Assembly: GCA_937902315.1 (NCBI GenBank)
Contig: CALGUG010000029.1
Span: 1 to 64,000, forward strand
Reading direction: 5' to 3'
Length of the DNA: 64,000 bases
Source of the DNA: an uncultured Chloroflexales bacterium
GTDB taxonomy: Bacteria; Chloroflexota; Chloroflexia; Chloroflexales; Chloroflexaceae
Made by a program: the position numbers and the translations under genes. Positions 8,573 through 18,149 of the stretch are shown in pieces; positions within the stretch are counted from its first letter, which is position 1; each line of letters begins with the position of its first letter. The notes below the pieces were generated by a model. The model ran no database searches. It saw nothing but the letters and a program-made list of their open reading frames with translations, and was not told where the DNA came from.

Positions 8573-9034
8573 CGCGTCCGCCTCCGGCTACTAAACAGGG
8601 CTAGCTGCCATCATCCCCCCGCCCTTCTCCCGCATTGCGGGAGAAGGGAGCACGACCCTCACCCCCGACCCCTCTCCCGCGAAGCAGGCTGCACATTACC
8701 TACAAATCGACATACGGTCAGCGTTATCGGGCCTCACCCCCCGGCCCCCTCTCCCGCACTGCGGGCGAGGGGGTGAATGTTGAGGTTGTAGCTCTCAAGG
8801 ATACTCCCGCGATGGTATGCGAACGATCGCCTTTGGCTGCCGACACGACTTTTGGGTAATGCATAGCGAAGCAGGAGAGGGGAGCATACGTACCCTGTCA
8901 CCACATGGCCGTACCCTGAGGCGAAGGTACGGCAAGGGCGAGCAGCAGGCCGAGCGCGTAGCGTAGCGCTGTAAGCAGCGCTGGCAAGCAGCCTGAATGG
9001 GAGGAAAGGATGTTGATAGCCGGAGGCGGACGCG
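8573..9034. repeat. Mosaic intergenic repeat locus with inverted core pair and GC hairpins
   Basis: The 660-base gap after the S9 peptidase gene is filled by repeat material. A minus core lies at 8573-8590 and a plus core at 9017-9034, pointing outwards as an inverted pair. Between them are a perfect 12-bp hairpin (8622-8633 with 8637-8648, loop ATT) and a GC-rich 13-base hairpin with one mismatch (8745-8757 with 8761-8773, loop ACT). A block at about 8736-9050 recurs at 23281-23800. No gene is supported here; the open frames are by-products of the repeats. Confidence 0.85.
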
Positions 9035-9182
9035 CCAAGGACCGCATGGAAGGTTGGGATCTTTCCGCCGAAGGCCAAAAGTCAGCCGCAAGCTATGGCT
9101 GGCTTGCTCAGATTGACAAGTGCAAGCCAGCTCGCTATTCTATATTTTATAAAATATCAAACCCAGAAAGAGTAGACCAATC

Positions 9183-9851
9183 ATGCAAGGGCTATACCGC
9201 ACAAAACGCGATATTGCGGCTGAGCTATTGCGCGAAGAGATCGTCACCGGCAGGCTAGCTCCGGGGACCCGGCTTGTGCTAGAAGAGCTGAGTCAGCGCT
9301 ATCAGCTCAGTATGACGCCGATCCGCGAAGCGTTTTCGCTGCTCGAGAGCGAAGGTTTGATCGTGCAGCTCGCGCACAAGGGCGCGCATGTGAGCGCGCT
9401 CGACCGCGAGGAGGTGCAGGAGCTGTATGCGATACGCGGCGCGATGGAGCAGTTGGCAGCCCGCGAGGGTGTGCCGCGCCTGAGCGATGCCGACCTGGCC
9501 GAGTTGGGCCAGCTTCTGCAACAGCTCGAAAGCTTCGACGATCCGTGGGGCGAGTTTCGTGCGACCGACCTGCGCTTTCATCGAGTGATCTATCGGGCGG
9601 CGGGCAGCCATCGCTGGATGGATACAATCGAGAATCTGTGGCAGCGCTGTCAACGCTATATGGTGGCGACTTCGGCTCTGGAAGGGGCGTTTCCGGTTTT
9701 GAAAGAAGACCATCGCGCCATCTATCGGGCCTGTGTGGCGCGCGATGCGGCGGCGGCGGCCGATCTGATCGGCGCGCATTTGAAGAAATCGGAAGAGCGG
9801 CTGTTACAACAATTGCTGAAACATGCAGACGGGCAAGGGGGTGGAGCGTGA
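9183..9851 (+). CDS. GntR-family transcriptional regulator, FadR/FCD type
   Basis: A 222-residue regulator. Residues 5-70 form the GntR winged helix (LREEIVTGRLAPGTRL, then MTPIREAFSLLESEGLI). Residues 80-210 are an all-helical FCD ligand domain with the expected Asp and His metal-ligand positions (DLRFHRVIYRAAGS, EDHRAIYRA). FCD regulators usually bind an organic acid and repress a neighbouring catabolic operon. Its stop codon overlaps the GTG of the SDR gene by 4 bases, so it heads the SDR-hyuA-hyuB operon and probably regulates it and itself. The inducer is unknown, plausibly the substrate or product of the hydantoinase-like enzyme. Confidence 0.88.
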   Translation: MQGLYRTKRDIAAELLREEIVTGRLAPGTRLVLEELSQRYQLSMTPIREAFSLLESEGLIVQLAHKGAHVSALDREEVQELYAIRGAMEQLAAREGVPRLSDADLAELGQLLQQLESFDDPWGEFRATDLRFHRVIYRAAGSHRWMDTIENLWQRCQRYMVATSALEGAFPVLKEDHRAIYRACVARDAAAAADLIGAHLKKSEERLLQQLLKHADGQGGGA

Positions 9852-10660
9852 CACGACCTTCGTACAAGTTAGATGGCAAGGTGGCCTTGGTGACGGGCGC
9901 TGGCAATGGCATCGGCAAGGCGATCGCGCTGCGTTTCGGGGCCGAAGGAGCTGCGGTGGTGGTCAACGATGTCGACGCTGCGGCCGCCGAGGCGGTGGCG
10001 GCCCAGATCGTGGCGCAGGGCGGCCAAGCGCTAGCGCATGCGGCCGATGTCGCGGACGAAGCGGCGGTGAACGGTCTGTTTGAGGCTAGTCTGGCCCGCT
10101 TTGGCACGCTCGATGTCTTGGTGAACAGTGCGGCCTTAGTGAAGACCGAAGCCCACTTTTTGGAAGCCGATAGCGCTTGGTGGGACCGGATTTTGAGCGT
10201 CAATCTGCGCGGCAGCTTTTTGTGCGCCCATCGGGCCGCCAAGATTATGGCCCGCAAGCGCTCGGGCGTGATCATTAACCTGTCGAGCGGCGGTGCAACC
10301 CGCGCCCATCGCGGCAACGCAGCCTACGACGCCTCCAAGGGCGGCATCGAAGCGCTGACCCGCGCAATGGCGCTCGACTTGGGGCCGTATGGCGTGCGCG
10401 TCAATGCCTTGGTGCCCGGCTCGATCGATAGCAAAGGGCTGCCGAGCGAAGAGAAGTGGGCGCGCGGCGTCAACTTCCCGCTGCAGCGTATGGGCGAGGT
10501 CGAAGAGCTGGCTGGCCCTGCGGTCTTTTTGGCTTCAGACGATGCGAGTTATATCACCGGGCACTGTCTGGTGGTCGATGGTGGCTTTTTGGCACAGCAG
10601 CGCTCGGCGACGGTTGATATCTTTCCGCTGAGCCGATTTCCCAAGATCGAGGAAGAGTAA
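9848..10660 (+). CDS. SDR family NAD(P)-dependent oxidoreductase
   Basis: A 270-residue classical short-chain dehydrogenase: TGAGNGIG cofactor loop, NSAA, catalytic Ser in INLSSGG and Tyr-x3-Lys in AYDASKGG, and a C-terminal ITGHCLVVDGG. The GTG start at 9848 is chosen because GGGTGGAG precedes it, the family's conserved sequence begins just after (YKLDGKVALVTG), and it gives a 4-base overlap with the regulator gene. A longer open frame starting at 9545 would run through the GntR gene. Its stop overlaps the next ATG (TAATG). It probably oxidises or reduces an intermediate in the same pathway as HyuAB; the substrate is unknown. Confidence 0.85.
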   Translation: MTRPSYKLDGKVALVTGAGNGIGKAIALRFGAEGAAVVVNDVDAAAAEAVAAQIVAQGGQALAHAADVADEAAVNGLFEASLARFGTLDVLVNSAALVKTEAHFLEADSAWWDRILSVNLRGSFLCAHRAAKIMARKRSGVIINLSSGGATRAHRGNAAYDASKGGIEALTRAMALDLGPYGVRVNALVPGSIDSKGLPSEEKWARGVNFPLQRMGEVEELAGPAVFLASDDASYITGHCLVVDGGFLAQQRSATVDIFPLSRFPKIEEE

Positions 10661-12771
10661 TGCAAGAGCGATTCCGAGTAGGTGTCGATATCGGCGGCAC
10701 CTTCACCGACCTGATTATGATCGACAGCGCGACCGGCGCGTTTACTATCGGCAAGGTGCTGACGACCCCCAACGATCCCTCTCAAGCGATCGAGACGGTT
10801 CTGCGCGATACGCTTGAGCAGGCGGGCGCCTCGCCTCAAGAGGTGCAGCAGATCATTCACGGCACGACTTTGGTGACCAACGCTATGATCGAGCGCAAGG
10901 GCGCGCGCACCGCGCTGCTCACGACCCAAGGCTTTCGCGATTCGATCGAGATCGGGCGCGAGAACCGCTACGATCTCTACGATCTGATGTTAGAGCAGCC
11001 GCGCCCCTTGGTGCCACGCCATCTGCGCTTCGATGTGCCGCAGCGCATGTATGCCGACGGCAGCCGCCTGCGCGAGCTTGATACGGAGTTTGTTGAGCGA
11101 CTGGCGCGCGAGCTAGCCGAGAACGGTATCGAGGCAGTGGCGATCGCCTTTTTGCACAGCTTCACCAATCCCGCCGACGAGCAGGCCGCGCGCGATGCGG
11201 TCTTGCGGGCCGCGCCTCAGCTGCGGGTCTCGATCTCGTCAGAGGTCACGCCCGAGATCCGCGAGTTCGAGCGCGCTTCGACCACGATCGCCAATGTCTA
11301 TGTACAAGAGCGAGTCGAGCGCTACCTGCGCGAGCTTGAGCAGCGCTTGCAGCGCATGGGCGTGAACGGCAAGCTCTATCTGATGCTGTCGAGCGGCGGC
11401 ATCGGCACGGTCGATACAGCGACGCGCTTCCCCATCCGTCTGCTCGAATCGGGCCCGGCGGCTGGAGCGCTGGCGGCGACGGCCTACGGCAAGGCGGCGG
11501 GCTATGCGAACCTGCTCTCGTTCGATATGGGTGGCACCACCGCCAAGATCAGCGTGATCGATCAAGGCCAGCCCTTGATCGCCAACTCCTTCGAAGTCGA
11601 CCGCATCTATCGCTTCAAGAAGGGTTCGGGCCTGCCGATCTCGACTCCGGTGATCGAGATGATCGAGATCGGAACGGGCGGCGGCTCGATCGCGCGGGTC
11701 GATTCGCTCGGCCTGCTGAAGGTCGGCCCCGATTCGGCGGGTTCGGTGCCCGGCCCGGTCTGTTACGGGCGGGGTGGTACGCAGCCGACTGTGACGGACG
11801 CCGACTTGGTGCTGGGCTATCTCGATCCGCGCTACTTTTTGGGCGGCAAGATGGCGCTCGATCTGGAGGGCGCTCGCAAGGCCATTCAAGAGCAGATCGC
11901 CGACAAGCTGGGCGTGTCGCTTGAAGAGGCGGCTTGGGGCATTCACCAGATCGCTAACGAGAATATGGCCAACGCGGCGCGTGTGCACGCCTTGGAGCGC
12001 GGCAAAGATCCGCACCGCTTCCCGCTCTTCGCTTTCGGCGGGGCTGGCCCGGTGCACGCCTACCGCATCGCGCTCTCGCTGGGCGTTCCGGCCATGTTGG
12101 CACCCATGGGTGCGGGTGTGATGAGCGCGGTCGGCTTTTTGTCGGCGCCGCTGGCCTTCGACTTTGTGCGCTCGTGGCGGGCGCGCCTCGACCGCATCGA
12201 CTGGGAGCGCGCCAACGCCCTCTTGGCCGAGATGGAGCGCGAGGGCGAAGCCTTGTTGACCGATTCGGGCGTTCCCAAAGAGCAGATCAGCCATCGCCGC
12301 AGCGCCGATATGCGCTATGTCGGTCAGGGCCACGAGATCCGCGTGCCTTTGCCCGCCGGGCGGCTCGACGCCAGCAATGTCGATGAGCTGAAGCGCTCGT
12401 TCGAGCAGGTCTATCGCGAGCTGTACGAGCGGCTCGGCCCGCCCGTCGCTCTGGAGATCATCAACTGGCGGGTCGTCTCGTCGGCGCCCAGCCCCGAGTT
12501 GAAGCTGAAGCTAGAGAACCAGGGCGGCGGCGACGCTGCCAGCGCTTTGAAGGGCAGCCGCTTGGCCTACTTCCCCGAAGCGCACGGTTACGTCGATACG
12601 CCGATCTACGACCGCTATCGGCTGGCTCCGGGCGCGAGCTTTGAAGGCCCGGCCATCGTCGAAGAGCGCGAGTCGACCGTGATCGTCGGCCCGGGCGCGC
12701 TCTGTAAGATCGATGAGCAGTGGAACCTTGTAGTCGATTTGAGCGCGCTGCAGACGGGCGCTTCCCACTAG
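10660..12771 (+). CDS. hyuA: Hydantoinase/oxoprolinase family protein, A subunit (HyuA)
   Basis: A 703-residue ATP-dependent amidohydrolase or carboxylase subunit. It begins with VDIGGTFTDL, the phosphate loop of the actin-like ATPase fold, followed by HGTTLVTNAMIERKGA (about 68) and FDMGGTTAKIS (about 289), the second conserved ATP segment. Members pair with a HyuB subunit to open hydantoins or 5-oxoproline, or to carboxylate acetone or acetophenone. Sequence alone does not separate these. The gene starts on the last base of the SDR stop and is followed after 12 bases by hyuB. Confidence 0.88.
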   Translation: MQERFRVGVDIGGTFTDLIMIDSATGAFTIGKVLTTPNDPSQAIETVLRDTLEQAGASPQEVQQIIHGTTLVTNAMIERKGARTALLTTQGFRDSIEIGRENRYDLYDLMLEQPRPLVPRHLRFDVPQRMYADGSRLRELDTEFVERLARELAENGIEAVAIAFLHSFTNPADEQAARDAVLRAAPQLRVSISSEVTPEIREFERASTTIANVYVQERVERYLRELEQRLQRMGVNGKLYLMLSSGGIGTVDTATRFPIRLLESGPAAGALAATAYGKAAGYANLLSFDMGGTTAKISVIDQGQPLIANSFEVDRIYRFKKGSGLPISTPVIEMIEIGTGGGSIARVDSLGLLKVGPDSAGSVPGPVCYGRGGTQPTVTDADLVLGYLDPRYFLGGKMALDLEGARKAIQEQIADKLGVSLEEAAWGIHQIANENMANAARVHALERGKDPHRFPLFAFGGAGPVHAYRIALSLGVPAMLAPMGAGVMSAVGFLSAPLAFDFVRSWRARLDRIDWERANALLAEMEREGEALLTDSGVPKEQISHRRSADMRYVGQGHEIRVPLPAGRLDASNVDELKRSFEQVYRELYERLGPPVALEIINWRVVSSAPSPELKLKLENQGGGDAASALKGSRLAYFPEAHGYVDTPIYDRYRLAPGASFEGPAIVEERESTVIVGPGALCKIDEQWNLVVDLSALQTGASH

Positions 12772-12783
12772 GAGGGCAGGACG

Positions 12784-14508
12784 ATGACAATTGATCCAAT
12801 TACGCTTGAAGTATTGTGGAACCGCCTGCTCTCGGTCGCCAACGAGCAGCAGGTTTCGCTGATGCGCACGGCGTTCAGCACCATCGTGCGCGAATCGCAA
12901 GACTTGGCCTGTGGTGTGTTCGACAGCCGCGGCAATATGATCGCCCAATCGCTGACTGGAACACCCGGCCACATCAACCCCATGGCGACCAGCGTGCGCC
13001 ACATTTTGAAGGAGTATCCGCCCGAGACGCTCTCTGAGGGCGATGTGCTGATCACCAACGACCCTTGGATGACGGCGGGCCAGTTGAACGACTTCACGGT
13101 GCTGACCCCGGTCTTCCGCAAGGGCAAGATCGTCGGCTACTTCGGCAATCTCTGCCACGCCGCCGATGTGGGCGGGCGCTCGCTCTCGGGCGAATCGCAC
13201 GAGGTCTACGAGGAAGGTATCCGCATTCCGATCACCAAGCTGTTTGTGAAGGGCGAGCCGAATAGCGAGCTGCTGAAGTTCATTCGGGCCAATGTGCGCA
13301 CCCCCGACGAGACGGTCGGCGATCTATACGCTCAGACCTCGTGTAATGCGGTCGGGGCGCGCAGCCTCTTGCAGATGATGGACGAATTCGGCCTCGAGAG
13401 CATCGATCCGCTGGCCGATGCGATCATCGAGCGTTCGGAGCGGGCCATGCGCGATGCGATCCGCGCTCTACCGAAGGGCAGCCACGAGCACGAGGTTTGG
13501 AGCGACGGCTTCGAGGAGCCGATCAAGATCAAGGTGAAGGTCACGGTCGCCGAAGAAGATATTTACATCGACTTCGCGGGTTCGTCGCCGCAAAGCCGTC
13601 GCGGCATCAACGTTGTCATGAATTACACCCATGGCTACGCCTCGTTCGCGATGAAGGCGGTGGTCAGCCCCGATGTGCCCCACAACGAAGGATCGTTCCG
13701 TCCGGTACACGTCAGCGCACCCGAAGGCTCGATCCTCAACTGTAAGGAGCCTGCCGCAGTCGGCGCACGCCACTTGATCGGCCACTTCATTCCGAGCGCG
13801 ATCTTTGGGGCGCTCTCCAAAGCCCTGCCCGATAAGGTGATTGCGGGCAGCGCCGACCCGATCTGGCTGATTATGTGGCGCGGCACTTGGCCTGATTCGG
13901 ACGAAACCTTTATGTCGGCGCTCTTCCAGGTCGGCGGCATGGGCGCGCGCCCCAACAAAGACGGCCTGAACACGACCGGCTTCCCCAGCGGTGTGGCGGG
14001 CGTGCCCGCTGAGGTGATCGAGACGCTCTCGCCTATGGTGCAGTACCAGCGCGTGTTGCGCACCGATTCGGGTGGCCCAGGCAAGTATCGTGGCGGTTTG
14101 GGTCAGGCGACCAGCTTCGGCTACCGTGGCAATAAGCTCTTCGGCGTCTCGGCTATGGCAGATCGCACCCGCTTCCAAGCCCAAGGCTTGGCGGGCGGCA
14201 AGCCGGGCGCGCTGGGCGAGTACAACAGCGGAGGCAAACCGCTGCAGCCCAAGGCTGTGCTCTGGTTCGAGCCGGACACGATCGTCAACCTTAATCCGGC
14301 GGGCGGCGGCGGCTACGGCAACCCCTTCGAGCGTCCGATCGAACTGGTGCTAAACGACGTGGTGAACGGCTATGTCTCGATCGAGGGCGCCGAGCGCGAT
14401 TATGGCGTGGTGGTGCGCTACAAAGGCCGCGAAGACCAGCTTGTGCGCATGCCCGAGCACTACGAAGTCGACTACGAGGCGACCGCCCGCCTGCGAGGCT
14501 TGAGCTAA
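12784..14508 (+). CDS. hyuB: Hydantoinase B/oxoprolinase family protein (HyuB)
   Basis: A 574-residue partner of HyuA. Typical HyuB segments are visible: DPITLEVLWNRL at the N-terminus, VFDSRGNMIAQS, TGTPGHINPM, GDVLITNDPWM, and the C-terminal DSGGPGKYRGGLG and NPAGGGGYGNPFERP. AGGAGGG precedes the ATG. Together with HyuA it should form an ATP-consuming ring-opening or carboxylating enzyme, probably of a nitrogen heterocycle or ketone. There is no hydantoin racemase, carbamoylase or transporter gene beside it, so the pathway cannot be named. Confidence 0.88.
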   Translation: MTIDPITLEVLWNRLLSVANEQQVSLMRTAFSTIVRESQDLACGVFDSRGNMIAQSLTGTPGHINPMATSVRHILKEYPPETLSEGDVLITNDPWMTAGQLNDFTVLTPVFRKGKIVGYFGNLCHAADVGGRSLSGESHEVYEEGIRIPITKLFVKGEPNSELLKFIRANVRTPDETVGDLYAQTSCNAVGARSLLQMMDEFGLESIDPLADAIIERSERAMRDAIRALPKGSHEHEVWSDGFEEPIKIKVKVTVAEEDIYIDFAGSSPQSRRGINVVMNYTHGYASFAMKAVVSPDVPHNEGSFRPVHVSAPEGSILNCKEPAAVGARHLIGHFIPSAIFGALSKALPDKVIAGSADPIWLIMWRGTWPDSDETFMSALFQVGGMGARPNKDGLNTTGFPSGVAGVPAEVIETLSPMVQYQRVLRTDSGGPGKYRGGLGQATSFGYRGNKLFGVSAMADRTRFQAQGLAGGKPGALGEYNSGGKPLQPKAVLWFEPDTIVNLNPAGGGGYGNPFERPIELVLNDVVNGYVSIEGAERDYGVVVRYKGREDQLVRMPEHYEVDYEATARLRGLS

Positions 14509-14533
14509 GCGTTTCGGCATTAAATCGTCGTAT

Positions 14534-14580
14534 AATGCAGACTGTCCCTTGCTGTTGCAAAACAGTCTGCATTCTCTTTT
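14534..14580 (+). terminator. Terminator of the hyu operon
   Basis: A 12-bp perfect stem (14534-14545 with 14562-14573) followed by CTCTTTT, 25 bases after the hyuB stop. A TATAAT at 14531-14536 overlaps its left arm and could be a -10 for the following lacZ, but no -35 is evident. Confidence 0.75.
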
Positions 14581-14601
14581 GATACAACGAGGTTGTATTC
14601 G

Positions 14602-17600
14602 ATGGATGAACAAACATCGCTGCCGATGCTGTTTATCGGGTCGCGCCCAACTTGGCAAGCGCCCGAACTGCCGAGCATGAACAAGTTAGCGCCTCATGCT
14701 ACTTTCTGGCCTTTCACAGATAGCGAATCAGCTCGCAAGCGCCTGCCGGAGCATTCGCCTTTGGTGAAGAGCCTGAACGGCGAGTGGGATTTTCTGCTCT
14801 TGGATCGCCCACAAGATGTGACTCCTGCCGCTCTGAAGGCGGGTAAATGGCGCCGATTGGCCGTGCCCGGCAACTGGACCATGCAGCTGCGCCACGAGCC
14901 ATACGAGGGCAAAGCCTTCACCAAGCCGCACTACACCAACATTCAGATGCCCTTCCCCAACCCTTACCCGACCGTGCCGGAGTATGTGGCGACGGGCGTC
15001 TATCGCACGACCTTGAGCGTGCCGAGCGAATGGGCTGGTCAGCGTGTGGTTCTGCATTTCGCTGGCTGCGAGGGCATGCTGTTGGTCTATCTGAACGGCG
15101 AGTTCGTCGGCTTCAACAAAGATAGCCGCACCGCCGCCGAATACGACCTGACCGCTCTGGTCGAGGCAGGCCAAAGCTACGAGCTGCTGTGCGTCAATCC
15201 GCGCTATTCGGACGCCAGTTTCATCGAAGATCAGGATCACTGGTGGCAGGCCGGTATCCATCGCGATGTCTACCTCTACACGACGCCGAACACCTACTTG
15301 GAGGATATCGCGGTGACGACGCCCTGCGCCGAGGATTACCGTTCGGCGACGGTCAAGATTCTGGCCAAGGTGCGCAGCACAACGGTGCGCCGCATGCAGG
15401 GCGAGCTGCGGGTCGAGCTGTTCGGCCCAGATGGCAGCGCGGTGCTGGCCGAACCGTTGCGGGCCGCGCTTGCGGTTGAGCAGACTGCTTGGCGACCCGA
15501 GCCAGCAGAGCGTGATAATCGCCGCATCACGCTCGAGATCCCGATCGAGAATCCGGCCCTCTGGACGGCGGAGACGCCCAATCTCTATAGCTTGGTCGTG
15601 ACGCTCGAGAGCGATCAGGGCACCGAGAGCACCAGCTTGCGGATCGGCATTCGCGATGTGAAGATCGCCAACCGCGAGCTGCTGATCAACGGCCAGCCTG
15701 TGTTGATTCACGGTATGAACCGTCACGATCACAGCGATGAGTATGGCAAGGCTGTCACGCGCGAGCTGATGGAGCTGGACGCCAAGCGCATGAAGCAGTT
15801 CAACGTCAACGCGGTTCGCTCCTCGCACTACCCCAACGATCCCTACTGGTACGAGCTGTGCGACGAGTACGGCTTCTATGTGATCGACGAGGCCAACATC
15901 GAGAACCACTACGATCCGGCTGTGTCGGCGGATCGGCGCGTAGCGGCTCATTACATCGAGCGGGTGCGGGCGATGGTCGAGCGCGACAAGAACCACGCCT
16001 GTATTATCGCTTGGTCGCTCGGCAACGAGAGCGGCTATAGCGCCAACCACGATGCCGCCGCTGCTTGGATCCGCCACACCGATCCGACGCGCATCATCCA
16101 CTACGAAGGCGCGGTCTCGCCCTTCGATGGCATTTCGCCTGTGACGGGCGTTCGTCAGCACTGGGGCCGTGGTCACGCCGCGACCGATCTGGTCTGCCCC
16201 ATGTACCCGGGCATCGACGACATTGTGACCTGGGTGACGACCACCGACGATCCGCGCCCGCTGATTATGTGTGAATACGCCCACGCTATGGGCAATAGCA
16301 GCGGATCGCTCTGCGATTATTATGCAGCCTTCGAGAAGTATCACGGCCTGCAGGGCGGCTTTATCTGGGAATGGGTCGACCACGGCATTCGCATGCCCGG
16401 CCCCGATGGTAAGCCCTATTGGGTCTATGGCGGTGACTTCGGAGAGACTCCCCACGACGGCAACTTTGTGGCCGATGGTATGGTCTGGCCCGACCGCACG
16501 CCCCACCCGGGCTTGAACGAGTTCAAATACTTCGCCCGCCCCGTGCGCGTGAGCGCGGTCGACGCCGCAAAGGGCATCTTCAAGCTCGAAAACCGCCGCT
16601 ACTTCCGCGATCTATCCGACCTGAGCGCAAGCTGGACGCTGGTGGTCGATGGCAAAGAGCAGGCATCGGGCAGTTTCGAACTGCCGAGCATCGCGCCCCA
16701 GAGCAGCAGCGAGATCAGGCTCGACATTGCCTGGCCGCAGCAGGGCGAAGCCTTTGTGAACTTCAGCTTTGTGCAGCGCGAAGCGACGCCTTGGGCCGCA
16801 GCAGGCCATCTGGTCGCTTGGGATCAGTTGGCGGGCCCGGTCGCTCAAGCCAGCGTAAGCGCGGGCAGTGCGGCGGGCGTGAGCGTCAGCGAGGATGACG
16901 AAGCCTTTACGCTCAGCAACGGCACGATCAGCGCGCGCTTCAGCAAGAGCAACGGCGAGCTGCTCAGCTACCTCGGTGATGGCACGCTGGTTGAAGCGCC
17001 GCGCCTTAACCTTTGGCGTGCGCCGACCGACAACGACAACCTGCAGGCTCTCTTCGGCTTCCAAGATCGCGCTCTGTCGATCTGGCGGCGGGTGAGCCTC
17101 GATAAGCTGCAGCGCCGTTTCGAGGGCATTCAGATCGTTGAGGGCGACGACGATGGCCCCAGCATCGAGGTGCGCTACTCGTGGTCGGGCCGCGAGCAGT
17201 GGGACGATGTGGCTCAGACTCAGACCTTCACGCTGCTGAACGACGGCACGCTGCGCATCAAGAACCAGGTCAAGCTGGCCGAGGAGCTGCGCGACCTGCC
17301 GCGCGTCGGCGTGCGTATGAGCCTTGCGAGCGACTACGAGCAGTTGAGCTGGTATGGCTACGGCCCCGAAGACAACTACAACGACCGCCGCTCGGGCAGC
17401 ATGATCGGGCTCTACGAGAGCACGGTCAGCGATCAGTACGTGCCCTACATTATGCCCCAAGAGCACGGCCACAAGACGGGCGTGCGCTGGCTGAAGCTGC
17501 GCAGCGCCGATGGACGAGGCTTCCTGATCAGCGGCGAGCAGCCATTCGAGTTCAACGCGCTGCACTTTAGCGACGAGGATCTGACCGCGGCCAAGCACAC

Positions 17601-17754
17601 CACAGAGCTGACGCCGCGCAGCGAGGTGGTGCTCAACCTCGACGCGGCCCACCGCGGTTTGGGCACCGGCCTGTTCGTCGATACGCTCGAGCAGTATCAG
17701 GTCAACGAGCGCGAATACACCTTCAGCTTCGAGATCAAGCCGCTCAGCGAGTAG
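14602..17754 (+). CDS. lacZ: Beta-galactosidase, glycoside hydrolase family 2 (LacZ type)
   Basis: A 1050-residue GH2 enzyme, close to the length of E. coli LacZ, with no signal peptide, so cytoplasmic. Domain order is standard: sugar-binding jelly roll (about 60-230), Ig-like domain (to 350), TIM barrel (350-640), Ig-like domain, and C-terminal beta-galactosidase small chain domain (about 770-1045). The acid/base is Glu476 in LGNESG and the nucleophile Glu558 in MCEYAHAMGNS. The metal/substrate segment DEANIENH is also present. The ATG at 14602 has ACGAGG 9 bases upstream; a TTG three codons earlier is less likely. It is separated from the hyu operon by a terminator and has no adjacent permease or regulator gene. 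Confidence 0.92.
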   Translation: MDEQTSLPMLFIGSRPTWQAPELPSMNKLAPHATFWPFTDSESARKRLPEHSPLVKSLNGEWDFLLLDRPQDVTPAALKAGKWRRLAVPGNWTMQLRHEPYEGKAFTKPHYTNIQMPFPNPYPTVPEYVATGVYRTTLSVPSEWAGQRVVLHFAGCEGMLLVYLNGEFVGFNKDSRTAAEYDLTALVEAGQSYELLCVNPRYSDASFIEDQDHWWQAGIHRDVYLYTTPNTYLEDIAVTTPCAEDYRSATVKILAKVRSTTVRRMQGELRVELFGPDGSAVLAEPLRAALAVEQTAWRPEPAERDNRRITLEIPIENPALWTAETPNLYSLVVTLESDQGTESTSLRIGIRDVKIANRELLINGQPVLIHGMNRHDHSDEYGKAVTRELMELDAKRMKQFNVNAVRSSHYPNDPYWYELCDEYGFYVIDEANIENHYDPAVSADRRVAAHYIERVRAMVERDKNHACIIAWSLGNESGYSANHDAAAAWIRHTDPTRIIHYEGAVSPFDGISPVTGVRQHWGRGHAATDLVCPMYPGIDDIVTWVTTTDDPRPLIMCEYAHAMGNSSGSLCDYYAAFEKYHGLQGGFIWEWVDHGIRMPGPDGKPYWVYGGDFGETPHDGNFVADGMVWPDRTPHPGLNEFKYFARPVRVSAVDAAKGIFKLENRRYFRDLSDLSASWTLVVDGKEQASGSFELPSIAPQSSSEIRLDIAWPQQGEAFVNFSFVQREATPWAAAGHLVAWDQLAGPVAQASVSAGSAAGVSVSEDDEAFTLSNGTISARFSKSNGELLSYLGDGTLVEAPRLNLWRAPTDNDNLQALFGFQDRALSIWRRVSLDKLQRRFEGIQIVEGDDDGPSIEVRYSWSGREQWDDVAQTQTFTLLNDGTLRIKNQVKLAEELRDLPRVGVRMSLASDYEQLSWYGYGPEDNYNDRRSGSMIGLYESTVSDQYVPYIMPQEHGHKTGVRWLKLRSADGRGFLISGEQPFEFNALHFSDEDLTAAKHTTELTPRSEVVLNLDAAHRGLGTGLFVDTLEQYQVNEREYTFSFEIKPLSE

Positions 17755-17764
17755 CACACCACGG

Positions 17765-17796
17765 GAGAGATCTCGTGCGAAAGCGCGAGATCTCTC
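17765..17796 (+). terminator. Hairpin after lacZ
   Basis: Perfect 11-bp inverted repeat (17765-17775 with 17786-17796) beginning 10 bases after the lacZ stop. No T run follows directly, so it may be a factor-dependent terminator or 3'-end stabiliser. Confidence 0.5.
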
Positions 17797-17859
17797 AACA
17801 TCATTTGGGATATTTTGCGAAGAGGTTCGGGCTGCTTATATGTGATCCGTGCTTGTTGT

Positions 17860-17990
17860 TGTGTGGGGGCGGCTTCGCTCAGGGCAGATAGCCCTTTGAT
17901 TGCGGGCGGGATGTTGGTAGCCGTAGGCGGACGCGCTAAGAGCCTTCGTTGGGGGCGAGACTAGGCCGCCTGAGCTAAGAAGGCAACGAA
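17860..17990 (+). repeat. Mosaic intergenic repeat, single copy
   Basis: Plus core TAGCCGTAGGCGGACGCG at 17918-17935, preceded by GCGGGCGGGATGTTGG as in the copy near 41650 and followed by a degenerate tail with GGCCGCCTGAGCT. It occupies the 395-base gap between lacZ and the YggT gene together with the lacZ hairpin. Confidence 0.8.
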
Positions 17991-18096
17991 TGTGGCAGGA
18001 TGTGACGAAGCGCTTGAGCGAGTTGTATTTTCGTTTGCTCATTATTTGTTGAGAATCTCTAAGCGTGAAGGTGCAACATGGCCAAAAGGGCTATAG

Positions 18097-18102
18097 TATA
18101 AT
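18097..18102 (+). promoter_or_regulatory. Candidate -10 element before yggT
   Basis: Perfect TATAAT, 47 bases before the ATG of the YggT-family gene. The -35 region is weak. Confidence 0.35.
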
Positions 18103-18149
18103 AAGTGTGAGCTAACAAGGAATAATGCCTAATTTGAAGGTTGGATTCT

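Noticed and set aside
8567..9258. Short proteins such as those with PPGPLSRTAGEG or SASAYGYQ sequence
   Set aside because: They recur wherever the non-coding repeats occur and reflect translation of the repeat DNA, not genes.
9545..9847. Upstream extension of the SDR frame (371-residue version)
   Set aside because: It runs through the GntR gene in another frame; the SDR family sequence begins just after the GTG at 9848.
14728..16506. Long (592-codon) antisense frame inside lacZ
   Set aside because: The sense strand encodes a complete GH2 enzyme with both catalytic Glu residues; the antisense frame is a codon-bias shadow.
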